From Pseudomonas mosselii (GTDB lineage Bacteria; Pseudomonadota; Gammaproteobacteria; Pseudomonadales; Pseudomonadaceae): a stretch of DNA of 64,000 nucleotides. Below, in pieces: positions 10,721 to 19,943 of this stretch. The stretch lies in the NCBI RefSeq assembly GCF_019823065.1, contig NZ_CP081966.1, positions 3,069,501-3,133,500 on the forward strand. The letters are read 5' to 3'. Below the pieces are notes generated by a model, which ran no database searches, was not told the DNA's origin, and saw nothing but the letters and a program-made list of their open reading frames with translations. Position 1 is the stretch's first letter. Each line of letters begins with the position of its first letter. The translations under genes were made by a program, and so were the position numbers.

Positions 10721-10783
10721 CAAGCTAGCTCCCACAAATGGCTATAGCAGCGAGACAGCGTGGGAGCGGGCTTGCCCCGCGAT
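10721..10783. repeat. REP doublet (inverted) in the paaY-paaF gap
   Basis: The right member, GTGGGAGCGGGCTTGCCCCG (from 10760), is a typical Pseudomonas REP palindrome. A decayed copy in opposite orientation (CAAGCTAGCTCCCAC, 10721-10735) faces it. The gap 10594-10933 otherwise holds the control signals of paaY and paaF and no gene. Confidence 0.7.
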
Positions 10784-10805
10784 AGCGTCACTCGCCTCAA
10801 ATACA

Positions 10806-10859
10806 GATACGCAATTACAATTTCAGTGTTGATTTTTCGTATCGCTTTGTACATATACT
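10806..10859 (+). promoter_or_regulatory. Probable PaaX operator and promoter of paaF
   Basis: GATACG (10806-10811) and CGTATC (10838-10843) form an inverted repeat. A -10-like TATACT (10854-10859) follows; TTGATT at 10829-10834 is a -35 candidate, but the 19-base spacing is long. The related arms GTGATAC/GTATCAC lie before paaA, so a shared PaaX site is inferred. Confidence 0.5.
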
Positions 10860-10933
10860 TGCACCAGCACCACGAACAATTCCAAGAAAAGCCGGCCCCA
10901 GCCGGCGCCGAACGTGCAGCCTGAGGTATCCCC

Positions 10934-11707
10934 ATGCCAAGCAACCTCATCGTGCAGGCCCCGGCGGACGGCGTCCGTCTGATCACCCTGCACCGCCCGC
11001 AAGCCCTCAATGCCTTGAACACGGCGCTGCTGGAAGAGCTGGCCGCAGAACTGGACGCCGCCGACCAGGATCCAGAGATCCGCGCCGTGGTCATCACCGG
11101 CAGTCGCAAGGCCTTCGCCGCTGGCGCCGACATCAACGAGATGGCCCAGCGCGATCTGGTCGGCATCCTCAACGACCCACGCGTGGCCCACTGGCAGCGC
11201 ATCGCCGGCTTTGGCAAACCGCTGATCGCCGCCGTCAACGGCTTTGCCCTGGGCGGCGGCTGCGAACTGGTGATGTGCGCCGACATCGTCATCGCCGGCA
11301 GCGACGCCCGTTTCGGCCAACCGGAAATCAACCTCGGCATCATCCCCGGCGCTGGCGGCACCCAGCGCCTGCTGCGCGCCGTGGGCAAGCCGCTGGCCAT
11401 GCAGATGGTCCTCGGCGGCGAAGCCATTGATGCCCGTCATGCCCTACAGGCAGGCCTGGTCGGCGAAGTCACCCAGCCCGAACTCACCGTAGAGCGCGCC
11501 GTGCAGGTGGCCGCCGCCATCGCCGCCAAGGCACCGCTGGCGGTGCGCCTGGCCAAGGAGGCGCTGCTCAAGGCCCAGGACATGGACCTGGCCTGCGGCC
11601 TGCGCTTCGAACGCCACGCCTTCACCCTGCTGGCCGGCACCGCCGACCGTGACGAGGGTATCCGCGCCTTCCAGGCCAAACGCCCGGCCCGATTCCAAGG
11701 GCTGTAA
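10934..11707 (+). CDS. paaF: 2,3-dehydroadipyl-CoA hydratase PaaF
   Basis: 257 residues. Crotonase-fold enoyl-CoA hydratase that adds water to 2,3-dehydroadipyl-CoA in the lower phenylacetate pathway. The oxyanion-hole segment KAFAAGADINEM, NGFALGGGCEL with its catalytic Glu, and PEINLGIIPGAGGTQRL with the second Glu are all present, as expected for a true hydratase. First gene of paaFGHIJK; 31 bases separate it from paaG. Confidence 0.93.
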   Translation: MPSNLIVQAPADGVRLITLHRPQALNALNTALLEELAAELDAADQDPEIRAVVITGSRKAFAAGADINEMAQRDLVGILNDPRVAHWQRIAGFGKPLIAAVNGFALGGGCELVMCADIVIAGSDARFGQPEINLGIIPGAGGTQRLLRAVGKPLAMQMVLGGEAIDARHALQAGLVGEVTQPELTVERAVQVAAAIAAKAPLAVRLAKEALLKAQDMDLACGLRFERHAFTLLAGTADRDEGIRAFQAKRPARFQGL

Positions 11708-11738
11708 GCCTTCCACCGACTGACGGAGCGAGCCAGTC

Positions 11739-12533
11739 ATGTCCTTCCAGCACATCTTGTTTTCCATTGGCGACGACGGCGTCGCCCTGCTTTCGCTGAA
11801 CCGGCCCGAGCAGCTCAACAGCTTCAACAGCGCCATGCACCTGGAAGTGCGCGAAGCGCTGAAGCAGGTGCGCCAGAGCGAAACCGCCCGGGTGCTGCTG
11901 CTGACCGGCGAAGGCCGTGGCTTCTGCGCAGGCCAGGACCTGGCCGACCGCAACGTCGCGCCCGGCGCCGAGCTGCCGGACCTTGGCCAGTCCATCGAAC
12001 AGTTCTACAACCCGCTGGTGCGCAGCCTGCGCGACCTGCCGCTGCCGGTGATCTGCGCGGTCAATGGCGTGGCCGCCGGCGCCGGCGCCAACCTGCCGCT
12101 GGCCTGCGACCTGGTGCTGGCGGCGCGCTCGGCAAGCTTCATCCAGGCGTTCTGCAAGATCGGCCTGGTGCCGGACTCCGGCGGCACCTGGCTGCTGCCG
12201 CGCCTGGTCGGCATGGCCCGGGCCAAGGCACTGGCCATGCTAGGCGAGCGCCTGAGCGCCGAGCAGGCCGAGCAATGGGGGCTGATCCACCGGGTGGTGG
12301 ACGATGCCGCGTTGCGCGACGAAGCACTCAAGCTCGCCCGCCACCTGGCCACCCAGCCCACCTATGGCCTGGCCCTGATCAAGCGCGCTCTCAACCAGAG
12401 CTTCGACAACCGCTTCGACGAACAACTGGAACTGGAGCGCGACTTGCAACGCCTGGCCGGGCGCAGCGAGGACTACCGCGAGGGTGTCGGTGCCTTCATG
12501 AACAAACGCACGCCTGTATTCAAGGGGCGCTGA
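11739..12533 (+). CDS. paaG: 1,2-epoxyphenylacetyl-CoA isomerase PaaG
   Basis: 264 residues. Crotonase-fold enzyme that converts the ring epoxide to oxepin-CoA and also isomerises the later enoyl-CoA double bond. Seen: GRGFCAGQDLADR, NGVAAGAGANLPLACD and IGLVPDSGGTWLLPRL, where the hydratase Glu positions are replaced and an Asp is kept in VPDSGG, as in PaaG. Translated 2 bases before paaH, so coupling is likely. Confidence 0.94.
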   Translation: MSFQHILFSIGDDGVALLSLNRPEQLNSFNSAMHLEVREALKQVRQSETARVLLLTGEGRGFCAGQDLADRNVAPGAELPDLGQSIEQFYNPLVRSLRDLPLPVICAVNGVAAGAGANLPLACDLVLAARSASFIQAFCKIGLVPDSGGTWLLPRLVGMARAKALAMLGERLSAEQAEQWGLIHRVVDDAALRDEALKLARHLATQPTYGLALIKRALNQSFDNRFDEQLELERDLQRLAGRSEDYREGVGAFMNKRTPVFKGR

Positions 12534-12535
12534 CC

Positions 12536-14053
12536 ATGGCCGCACTCGACAACGACGCCCTGGTGGCAGTGATCGGCGCTGGCGCCATGGGGGCCGGCAT
12601 CGCCCAGGTGGCGGCCCAGGCCGGCCACCCGGTATGCCTTTATGACAACCGCCCCGGCACCGCCGCGCAGGCCATCGAAGGTATCGACCGGCAGCTCGGC
12701 CGGCTGGTCGAGAAAGGCAGGCTCAGCCCTGGCAACCGCAGCGCCATCCGCGCTCGCCTGCAACCGATCGACAGCCTCGACGACCTGGCCGATGCCCGCC
12801 TGGTGATCGAGGCCATCGTCGAAAGCCTGCCGATCAAGCAAGAACTGCTGCGCCAGCTTGAAGCCCGGTGCGCCGACGACTGCATCCTGGCCAGCAACAC
12901 CTCGTCACTGTCGATCACCAGCCTTGCCGCTGGGCTCCGACACCCGGAGCGGGTGATCGGCATGCACTTCTTCAACCCGGCACCGCTGATGGCACTGGTG
13001 GAAGTCGTGTCCGGGCTGGCCACGGCGCCGACACTGGCGACCACCCTGTACGACACCGCCCGGAACTGGGGCAAGCAACCGGTGCACACCCGTTCGACGC
13101 CGGGCTTTATCGTCAACCGCGTGGCTCGGCCCTTCTACGCCGAAAGCCTGCGCCTGCTACAGGAGGGGGCCGCCGACTGCGCCACCCTCGATGCCCTGCT
13201 GCGCGACGCCGGAGGCTTTCGCATGGGCGCCTTCGAGCTGACCGACCTGATCGGCCATGACGTCAACTACGCGGTGACCTGCTCGGTGTTCGAGGCGTTC
13301 TATGGCGATTTCCGCTTCCAGCCATCGCTGGTGCAAAAAGAGCTGGTCGACGCCGGGCGCCTCGGGCGCAAGACCGGCCAGGGCTTCTATAGCTATGCCG
13401 AAGGCGCCGAGCGGCCACAGGCCGCGACAATCACCAGCCAGGCGCCTGTCGAGCGCTGCACCGTGGAAGGTGACCTCGGCGTCCTGCAGCCCCTGGTCGA
13501 GCGCCTGCGCGCCAAGGGTATCGGCGTCACCGAGCGCGCTGGCAGCGGCCTGCTGCGGGTAGGGGACGCCACCCTGGCGCTGTCCGATGGCCGCCTGGCC
13601 AGCCAGCGCGCCCGCGAGGACGGCTTGCGCAACCTGGTGCTGCTGGACCTGGCCCTGGACTACGCCAACGCCACGCGCCTGGCCATCAGCCACGGCGCCG
13701 AGTGCAGTGCCGAGGCCCTGGACCAGGCCGTCGCCCTGCTCGCCCGGGCCGGGCTGAGCGTCTGTCCGGTGGCCGACCTGCCCGGCCTGGTGGTGCTGCG
13801 CACCGTGGCGATGCTCGCCAACGAGGCCGCCGACGCCGTGCTGCAGGGCGTCGGCACGCCCGGCGACATCGACCTGGCCATGCGCGCCGGGGTCAACTAC
13901 CCGCGCGGCCCGTTGGCCTGGGCCGACGACCTGGGGGTCGGTTTCACCCTGGACGTACTCGACAACCTGCAACGCAGCTACGGCGAGGAGCGTTACCGCC
14001 CGTCACTGCTGCTGCGCCGCACCCACGCCGAAGGAGGCCGTCTGCATGGCTGA
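12536..14053 (+). CDS. paaH: 3-hydroxyadipyl-CoA dehydrogenase PaaH
   Basis: 505 residues. NAD-binding domain GAGAMGAGIAQVAAQAGHPV at the N-terminus, then the 3-hydroxyacyl-CoA dehydrogenase signature (NTSSLSITSLA, GMHFFNPAPLMALVEVV, TPGFIVNRVARPFYAESLRLL) and a second C-terminal dehydrogenase-like domain (GLVVLRTVAMLANEAADAV, MRAGVNYPRGPLAWADDLG). It oxidises 3-hydroxyadipyl-CoA to 3-oxoadipyl-CoA. Start 12536 follows the paaG stop by 2 bases; the stop lies inside paaI (8-base overlap). Confidence 0.94.
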   Translation: MAALDNDALVAVIGAGAMGAGIAQVAAQAGHPVCLYDNRPGTAAQAIEGIDRQLGRLVEKGRLSPGNRSAIRARLQPIDSLDDLADARLVIEAIVESLPIKQELLRQLEARCADDCILASNTSSLSITSLAAGLRHPERVIGMHFFNPAPLMALVEVVSGLATAPTLATTLYDTARNWGKQPVHTRSTPGFIVNRVARPFYAESLRLLQEGAADCATLDALLRDAGGFRMGAFELTDLIGHDVNYAVTCSVFEAFYGDFRFQPSLVQKELVDAGRLGRKTGQGFYSYAEGAERPQAATITSQAPVERCTVEGDLGVLQPLVERLRAKGIGVTERAGSGLLRVGDATLALSDGRLASQRAREDGLRNLVLLDLALDYANATRLAISHGAECSAEALDQAVALLARAGLSVCPVADLPGLVVLRTVAMLANEAADAVLQGVGTPGDIDLAMRAGVNYPRGPLAWADDLGVGFTLDVLDNLQRSYGEERYRPSLLLRRTHAEGGRLHG

Positions 14054-14495
14054 ACAATCCGCACACACCCTGGCCCGCGCCTGTGCCCAGGCCATGTTCG
14101 CCCGCGACGCCGCCAGCCAGGGCCTGGGCATCGAGCTGCTCGACGCCGGCCCCGGCAGCGCCCGACTGGGCATGCGCGTGCGCGCCGACATGCTCCAGGG
14201 CCACGGCACCTGCCACGGCGGCTACCTGTTCGCCCTGGCCGACTCGGCCTTCGCCTTTGCCTGCAATAGCTACGATGAAGCAGCCGTGGCCCTGGGTTGC
14301 AGCATCGACTATGTGGCGCCGGCACGCCTGGGCGATCAGTTGCTGGCCACCGCCGACGAGCAGAGCCGCAAGGGCCGCACCGGCAACTACGACGTGCGCA
14401 TCGAGAACCAGCAGGGCGAGCTGATCGCCCTGTTCCACGGCAAATCCTACAAAGTGCGCGGCACCGTGCTGTCGCCGGAGACTTCAAATGACTGA
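14046..14495 (+). CDS. paaI: Hydroxyphenylacetyl-CoA thioesterase PaaI
   Basis: 149 residues, hot-dog fold. [24 protein letters not shown] contains the HGG(Y/F)LF..AD motif with the catalytic Asp; the [26 protein letters not shown] strand ends the domain. It releases CoA from phenylacetyl-type thioesters, probably as an overflow valve. It overlaps both paaH and paaJ by 8 bases, so it is translationally locked into the operon. Confidence 0.94.
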   Translation: MAEQSAHTLARACAQAMFARDAASQGLGIELLDAGPGSARLGMRVRADMLQGHGTCHGGYLFALADSAFAFACNSYDEAAVALGCSIDYVAPARLGDQLLATADEQSRKGRTGNYDVRIENQQGELIALFHGKSYKVRGTVLSPETSND

Positions 14496-15708
14496 CGCCA
14501 GCCTGCCTCACGCACTGATCATCGATGCCGTGCGCACCCCTATCGGCCGCTACGGCGGCGCCCTGTCGAGCGTGCGCCCCGACGACCTCGCCGCGGTACC
14601 GATCAAGGCGCTGATGGCGCGCCATCCCAAGCTGGACTGGGCGGCCGTGGACGATGTGATCCTCGGCTGCGCCAACCAGGCCGGTGAAGACAACCGCAAC
14701 GTCGCGCGCATGGCCGGCCTGCTGGCCGGGCTACCGATCGAGGTACCCGGCACCACCCTCAACCGCCTGTGCGGCTCGGGGCTGGACGCCATCGGCAACG
14801 CCGCCCGCGCCCTGCGCTGCGGCGAGGCCGGGCTGATGCTGGCCGGCGGCGTCGAATCGATGTCGCGGGCGCCCTTCGTCATGGGCAAGTCGGAACAGGC
14901 CTTCGGCCGCAGCGCGCAGCTGTTCGACACCACCATCGGCTGGCGCTTCGTCAACCCGCTGATGCAGGCGCAGTACGGCATCGACTCGATGCCCGAGACC
15001 GCCGAGAACGTCGCCGAGCGTTTCGCCATCTCCCGCGAGGACCAGGACGCCTTTGCCCTGCGCAGCCAGCTCAAGGCCGCCGCCGCCCAGGCCGATGGCC
15101 GCCTGGCCCGGGAGATCGTCGCGGTGGATATCCCCCAACGAAAAGGCCCGGCCAAGCGCGTCGAGCACGACGAACATCCTCGGGGCGACACCACCCTTGA
15201 GCAACTGGCGCGCCTGGGCACGCCGTTCCGCGACGGTGGCAGCGTCACCGCCGGCAATGCCTCGGGGGTCAACGACGGCGCCTGCGCCCTGCTCCTGGCC
15301 AGCCCCGCGGCAGCCCGGCTACATGGCCTCAAGGCTCGCGGCCGGGTCCTTGGCCTCGCCGTGGCGGGCGTCGAGCCGCGACTGATGGGCATCGGCCCGG
15401 TGCCAGCCACCCGCAAGGTGCTGGAACTGACCGGCCTGTCCCTGGCCGACATGGACGTGATCGAACTCAACGAAGCCTTCGCCGCCCAGGGCCTGGCCGT
15501 GCTGCGCGAGCTGGGCCTGGCCGACGACGATCCCCGGGTCAACCCCAACGGCGGCGCCATCGCCCTGGGTCACCCGCTGGGCATGAGCGGCGCACGGCTG
15601 GTCACCACCGCCCTGTACCAGCTGGAGCAGACCGGCGGCCGCTACGCCCTGTGCACCATGTGCATCGGCGTCGGCCAGGGCATCGCCCTTGTGCTCGAAC
15701 GCCTCTGA
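14488..15708 (+). CDS. paaJ: 3-oxoadipyl-CoA/3-oxo-5,6-dehydrosuberyl-CoA thiolase PaaJ
   Basis: 406 residues. Thiolase with the nucleophilic Cys in [12 protein letters not shown], the acid/base His in [17 protein letters not shown] and the second Cys in [18 protein letters not shown]. It acts twice in the pathway, giving acetyl-CoA each time and finally succinyl-CoA. PcaF homologues catalyse the same last step; the operon position settles the name. Confidence 0.94.
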   Translation: MTDASLPHALIIDAVRTPIGRYGGALSSVRPDDLAAVPIKALMARHPKLDWAAVDDVILGCANQAGEDNRNVARMAGLLAGLPIEVPGTTLNRLCGSGLDAIGNAARALRCGEAGLMLAGGVESMSRAPFVMGKSEQAFGRSAQLFDTTIGWRFVNPLMQAQYGIDSMPETAENVAERFAISREDQDAFALRSQLKAAAAQADGRLAREIVAVDIPQRKGPAKRVEHDEHPRGDTTLEQLARLGTPFRDGGSVTAGNASGVNDGACALLLASPAAARLHGLKARGRVLGLAVAGVEPRLMGIGPVPATRKVLELTGLSLADMDVIELNEAFAAQGLAVLRELGLADDDPRVNPNGGAIALGHPLGMSGARLVTTALYQLEQTGGRYALCTMCIGVGQGIALVLERL

Positions 15709-15802
15709 TCAGCCGCCAGAGACGTCACGCGACGCGGGCAGTATGCTGCCTGCCATGACACTCAGGGCTTCGGCCCACGACAAGAACAACTCGAGTGAAA
15801 CC

Positions 15803-17122
15803 ATGAACCTCTACCACGATGCCGACCGCGCCCTGCTCGACCCGATGGAAACCGCCAGCCTCGACGCGTTGCGCCAGCACCAGCTGGAACGCCTGCGCTG
15901 GAGCCTGAACCACGCCTACGCCAACGTGCCGCTGTATCGCCAGCGCTTCGACGCCTGCGGCGCCCACCCCGATGACCTGAAGTCGCTGGACGACCTGGCG
16001 AAGTTCCCCTTCACCGGCAAGAATGACCTGCGCGACAACTACCCCTACGGCATGTTCGCCGTGCCCCAGGACCAGGTGGTGCGCCTGCATGCCTCCAGCG
16101 GCACCACCGGCAAGCCGACGGTGGTCGGCTACACCCAGAACGACATCGACACCTGGGCCAACGTGGTGGCGCGCTCGATCCGCGCCGCCGGCGGGCGCCG
16201 CGGCGACAAGGTACATGTGTCCTACGGCTACGGCCTGTTCACCGGCGGCCTGGGCGCGCACTACGGCGCCGAGCGCCTGGGCTGCACGGTGATCCCCATG
16301 TCCGGCGGCCAGACCGAGAAGCAGGTGCAGCTGATCCGCGACTTCCAGCCGGACATCATCATGGTCACGCCGTCCTACATGCTCAACCTGGCCGACGAGA
16401 TCGAGCGCCAGGGCATCGACCCGCACGACCTCAAGCTGCGCCTGGGCATCTTCGGCGCCGAACCCTGGACCGACGAACTGCGCCGCTCCATCGAGCAGCG
16501 CCTGGGCATCGATGCGCTGGACATCTACGGGCTATCGGAAATCATGGGCCCGGGCGTGGCCATGGAATGCCTCGAGACCAAGGACGGCCCGACCATCTGG
16601 GAGGACCACTTCTACCCCGAGATTATCGACCCGGTCAGCGGCGACGTGCTGCCGGACGGCCAGCTTGGCGAGCTGGTGTTCACCTCGTTGAGCAAGGAGG
16701 CGTTGCCGATGGTGCGCTACCGCACCCGTGACCTGACCCGCCTGCTGCCCGGCACGGCACGGCCAATGCGGCGCATCGGCAAGATCACCGGGCGCAGCGA
16801 CGACATGCTGATCATCCGCGGGGTCAATGTGTTCCCGACGCAGATCGAGGAGCAGGTACTTAAGATAAAACAGCTTTCAGAGCTTTATGAGATCCATCTG
16901 TATCGTAATGGAAACCTCGACAGCGTCGAGGTGCATGTGGAACTGCGCAGCGACAGCCAGTACCTCGACGAGGGCCAGCGCAAGCAGGTGGTGGGCGAGC
17001 TGGCGAAGCAGATCAAGACCTATATCGGTATCAGTACGCAGGTTCAGTTGCAGCCTTGCGGCACGCTGAAGCGTTCGGAGGGTAAGGCTTGTCATGTGTA
17101 TGACAAGCGGTTGGCTGGGTGA
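15803..17122 (+). CDS. paaK: Phenylacetate-CoA ligase PaaK
   Basis: 439 residues. ANL-family ligase that activates phenylacetate with ATP and CoA. Seen: P-loop LHASSGTTGKPTVVGYT, GYGLFTGGLGAHYGAE, the DIYGLSEIMGPGVAMEC stretch, RYRTRDL, and GRSDDMLIIRGVNVFPTQIEEQ. The ATG at 15803 follows a CA-rich stretch (15779-15791) instead of a strong ribosome site. Codons at ~16856-16915 are abruptly AT-rich (including the very rare ATA), unlike the rest of the gene. A terminator follows. Confidence 0.96.
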   Translation: MNLYHDADRALLDPMETASLDALRQHQLERLRWSLNHAYANVPLYRQRFDACGAHPDDLKSLDDLAKFPFTGKNDLRDNYPYGMFAVPQDQVVRLHASSGTTGKPTVVGYTQNDIDTWANVVARSIRAAGGRRGDKVHVSYGYGLFTGGLGAHYGAERLGCTVIPMSGGQTEKQVQLIRDFQPDIIMVTPSYMLNLADEIERQGIDPHDLKLRLGIFGAEPWTDELRRSIEQRLGIDALDIYGLSEIMGPGVAMECLETKDGPTIWEDHFYPEIIDPVSGDVLPDGQLGELVFTSLSKEALPMVRYRTRDLTRLLPGTARPMRRIGKITGRSDDMLIIRGVNVFPTQIEEQVLKIKQLSELYEIHLYRNGNLDSVEVHVELRSDSQYLDEGQRKQVVGELAKQIKTYIGISTQVQLQPCGTLKRSEGKACHVYDKRLAG

Positions 17123-17141
17123 CCGATAGGGCTGGCAGGCA

Positions 17142-17169
17142 AGCCCCGGCATAGTCCGGGGCTTTTTTT
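17142..17169 (+). terminator. Rho-independent terminator after paaK
   Basis: AGCCCCGG (17142-17149) pairs with CCGGGGCT (17156-17163) around a 6-base loop and is followed by a run of seven T. It ends paaFGHIJK and insulates the paaA promoter. Confidence 0.85.
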
Positions 17170-17244
17170 GCCTCGAGAAAGCCGGGGGCGCTTTGCACCC
17201 CTTGCGTCGCGATTGGGCTGCACAGCAGCCCCGACAACCCCAAT

Positions 17245-17310
17245 GTGATACACAAATCTTATTTGACACATCAAATACTGTTTGATGTTGTGTTTTGTAT
17301 CACTTATAAA
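17245..17310 (+). promoter_or_regulatory. paaA control region with nested inverted repeats
   Basis: Outer arms GTGATAC (17245-17251) and GTATCAC (17297-17303) enclose an inner palindrome ATCAAA-5-TTTGAT (17270-17286). TTGACA (17263-17268) and TATAAA (17305-17310) are promoter-like boxes, but a properly spaced pair is not certain. The GATAC/GTATC arms recur before paaF, suggesting PaaX binding. Confidence 0.55.
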
Positions 17311-17350
17311 TGACCCACGCCCCAAGCAGCCCACAACCGGGAGCCTGAAC

Positions 17351-18340
17351 ATGTACGCACAGCTCGTAGAAACCGGCGTCAAGCGCCTCAAGTCCCTGGA
17401 GGAGATGTCGCCCGAAGAGCGCGCCTTCCAGGAGAAGATCGACGCCGAGATCAAGATCGAAGCCAAGAACTGGATGCCCGAGGCCTACCGCCAGACCCTC
17501 ATCCGCCAGATCTCCCAGCACGCCCACTCGGAAATCGTCGGCATGCTCCCGGAAGGCAACTGGGTCACCCGCGCCCCGTCGCTCAAGCGCAAGCTGCAAC
17601 TGATGGCCAAGATCCAGGACGAAGCCGGCCACGGCCTGTACCTGTACAGCGCCATGGAAACCCTCGGCGCCGACCGCGACGAAGAGATCGCCAAGCTGCA
17701 CAGTGGCAAGGCCAAGTACTCGAGCATCTTCAACTACCCGACCCTGAGCTGGGCCGACATGGGTGCGGTGGGCTGGCTGGTGGACGGCGCGGCGATCGTC
17801 AACCAAGTGGTGCTGCAACGCACCTCCTACGGCCCCTACTCCCGCGCCATGATCCGCATCTGCAAGGAAGAGAGCTTCCACCAGCGCCAGGGCTACGAAC
17901 TGCTGCTGACCATGATGCGCCACGGCACCCAGGCGCAGAAGGACATGGTCCAGGACGCCATCGACCGCCTGTGGTGGCCGGCGCTGATGATGTTCGGCCC
18001 CAGCGACGAGCACTCGCCCAACAGCGCCCAGTCCATGGCCTGGAAGATCAAGCGCCAGACCAACGACGAACTGCGCCAGCGCTTCATCGACCAGACCGTG
18101 CCCCAGCTCGAACTGCTCGGCTGCACCGCGCCGGATCCGGCGCTCAAGTGGAACGAGGCCCGTGGCCACTACGACTTCGGCGAGATCCAGTGGGACGAGT
18201 TCTACGAAGTAATCAAGGGCAACGGCCCGTGCAACCAGGAACGCCTGGCCACCCGGCGCAACGCCATCGAAAGCGGTGCCTGGGTGCGCGAGGCCGCCGT
18301 GGCCTATGCCCGCAAGCAACAGAACAAGAACGCCGCCTGA
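17351..18340 (+). CDS. paaA: Phenylacetyl-CoA epoxidase catalytic subunit PaaA
   Basis: 329 residues. Ferritin-like diiron subunit of the ring 1,2-epoxidase. Iron ligands are expected in the E..H pairs seen in [17 protein letters not shown] and [16 protein letters not shown]. Starts a second transcription unit (paaABCDE) behind its own promoter. Confidence 0.96.
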   Translation: MYAQLVETGVKRLKSLEEMSPEERAFQEKIDAEIKIEAKNWMPEAYRQTLIRQISQHAHSEIVGMLPEGNWVTRAPSLKRKLQLMAKIQDEAGHGLYLYSAMETLGADRDEEIAKLHSGKAKYSSIFNYPTLSWADMGAVGWLVDGAAIVNQVVLQRTSYGPYSRAMIRICKEESFHQRQGYELLLTMMRHGTQAQKDMVQDAIDRLWWPALMMFGPSDEHSPNSAQSMAWKIKRQTNDELRQRFIDQTVPQLELLGCTAPDPALKWNEARGHYDFGEIQWDEFYEVIKGNGPCNQERLATRRNAIESGAWVREAAVAYARKQQNKNAA

Positions 18341-18368
18341 AGCGGCGAATGATGCGGAGATACCCCCA

Positions 18369-18650
18369 ATGTCTGTCTGGACCCTGTTCGAAGTCTTCGT
18401 GCGCAGCAAGCACGGCCTGAACCACAAGCACGTTGGCAGCGTGCACGCCGCCGATGCCGCCATGGCCATCGAGAACGCCCGCGAGCTGTACACCCGCCGC
18501 AGCGAGGGGGTGAGCCTGTGGGTGGTGCCCTCGGCGCTGATCACCGCCTCCTCCCCCGACGAGAAGGACCCGCTGTTCGCCCCGGCGGATGACAAGGTCT
18601 ACCGCCACGCCAGCTTCTACGAGCTGCCGGCCGAAGTCGGACACATGTGA
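18369..18650 (+). CDS. paaB: Phenylacetyl-CoA epoxidase subunit PaaB
   Basis: 93 residues, the family length. Small structural subunit that bridges PaaA-PaaC heterodimers. Typical sequence: WTLFEVFVRSKHGLNHKHVGSVHA, YTRRSEGVSLWVVPS and FYELPAEVGHM. It lies 28 bases after paaA and 8 bases before paaC. Confidence 0.95.
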   Translation: MSVWTLFEVFVRSKHGLNHKHVGSVHAADAAMAIENARELYTRRSEGVSLWVVPSALITASSPDEKDPLFAPADDKVYRHASFYELPAEVGHM

Positions 18651-18658
18651 GGCACGCC

Positions 18659-19417
18659 ATGCACAAGCAAGGACTGATTCAATACCTGCTGCTGCTCGGC
18701 GACAGCGCCCTGGTCCAGGGCCAGCGCCTGTGCGAGTGGTGCGGCAAGGCCCCGGCGCTGGAGGAAGAACTGGCGCTGATGAACGTCGGCCTCGACCTGG
18801 TCGGCCAAGCCCGCAACTGGCTGGACTATGCCGCCGAATTGCAGGACGACGGCCGCGATGCCGACGCTCTGGCCTTCCGTCGCGACGAGCGCGCCTACCG
18901 CAACCTGCTGCTGGTCGAGCAGCCCAACGGCGACTATGCCGTGACGATGCTCAAGCAGTTCCTCTACGACGCCTGGCACCACCCCATGCTCGATGGCTTG
19001 AGTGCCTCGGGCGATGAGCGTATCGCCGGCATCGCCGCCAAGGCCCTGAAGGAGGTGACCTACCACCTGCGCCGCTCCGGCGAATGGGTGCAGCGCCTCG
19101 GCGGCGGCACCGAGGAAAGCCGCCGGCGCATGCTCGAGGCCATTCCGATGCTGTGGCGCTTCACCGTCGAGCTGACGGTCGCCGGCGACAGCGAAGTACA
19201 GCTGGCCCACGCCGGTATTGCCGCCGACCCGACGCAGGTCGCCCAGCGCTGGCACGCCGCTGTGGAGGCAATCTTCGCCTCGGTCGAGCTGCCGCTGCCC
19301 AACGCCGCCAGCCACTTCTACCTGGACGGGCGCAAGGGCCTGCACACCGAGCACCTGGGCCTGCTGCTGGCCGAGATGCAGTTCTTGCCGCGAGCCTACC
19401 CCGATGCGACCTGGTGA
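18659..19417 (+). CDS. paaC: Phenylacetyl-CoA epoxidase structural subunit PaaC
   Basis: 252 residues. Ferritin-like partner of PaaA that lacks a full metal site. Seen: YLLLLGDSALVQGQRLCEWCGKAP, NVGLDLVGQARNWLDYA and KEVTYHLRRSGEWVQRLGGGTEES. The ATG at 18659 has TGAGG at proper distance; GTG 18647 is in frame upstream. The 3' end overlaps paaD by 14 bases. Confidence 0.95.
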   Translation: MHKQGLIQYLLLLGDSALVQGQRLCEWCGKAPALEEELALMNVGLDLVGQARNWLDYAAELQDDGRDADALAFRRDERAYRNLLLVEQPNGDYAVTMLKQFLYDAWHHPMLDGLSASGDERIAGIAAKALKEVTYHLRRSGEWVQRLGGGTEESRRRMLEAIPMLWRFTVELTVAGDSEVQLAHAGIAADPTQVAQRWHAAVEAIFASVELPLPNAASHFYLDGRKGLHTEHLGLLLAEMQFLPRAYPDATW

Positions 19418-19928
19418 GCTGATCGCGGGTGACCGCGGCGCCCGCGCCCTGCGCGACGGCGACCTGACCCAGGCCTGGGCGGTGCTGGCCGAGGTGATGG
19501 ATCCGGAGGTGCCAGTGGTCAGCGTGGTCGACTTAGGGATCGTCCGCGACCTCGACTGGCGCGCCGGCCACCTGCACCTGGTGGTCACCCCGACCTACTC
19601 CGGCTGCCCGGCCACCGAGGTGATCGAGGGCGACATCCGCCAGGCGCTAGAACAAGCAGGGTTCGCCGAGCCCGCGCTGGAGCGCAGGCTGACCCCGGCC
19701 TGGAGCACCGACTGGATCAGCGACCAGGGCCGCGAGCGCCTGCGCGCCTACGGCATCGCTCCACCCGCCGGCAGTGCCAGCCTGCGCGGGGCCCCGCCCA
19801 CGGTGTGCTGCCCGCAATGCGCAAGCAGCGATACCGAACTGCTCAGCCAGTTCGGTTCCACCGCCTGCAAGGCCCTGTACCGCTGCCGTGCGTGCCTGGA
19901 ACCGTTCGACTATTTCAAATGCCTTTGA
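19404..19928 (+). CDS. paaD: PaaD, maturation factor of the epoxidase
   Basis: 174 residues. N-terminal MIP18/DUF59 domain (VLAEVMDPEVPVVSVVDLGIVRDL, TPTYSGCPATEVI with the conserved Cys) and a C-terminal segment with a zinc-ribbon-like set of cysteines (VCCPQC ... ALYRCRACLEPFDYFKC). It is required for epoxidase activity, probably in Fe-S or diiron assembly. Overlaps paaC and is followed 15 bases later by paaE. Confidence 0.94.
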   Translation: MRPGELIAGDRGARALRDGDLTQAWAVLAEVMDPEVPVVSVVDLGIVRDLDWRAGHLHLVVTPTYSGCPATEVIEGDIRQALEQAGFAEPALERRLTPAWSTDWISDQGRERLRAYGIAPPAGSASLRGAPPTVCCPQCASSDTELLSQFGSTACKALYRCRACLEPFDYFKCL

Positions 19929-19943
19929 GCCGTGGAGAACGCC

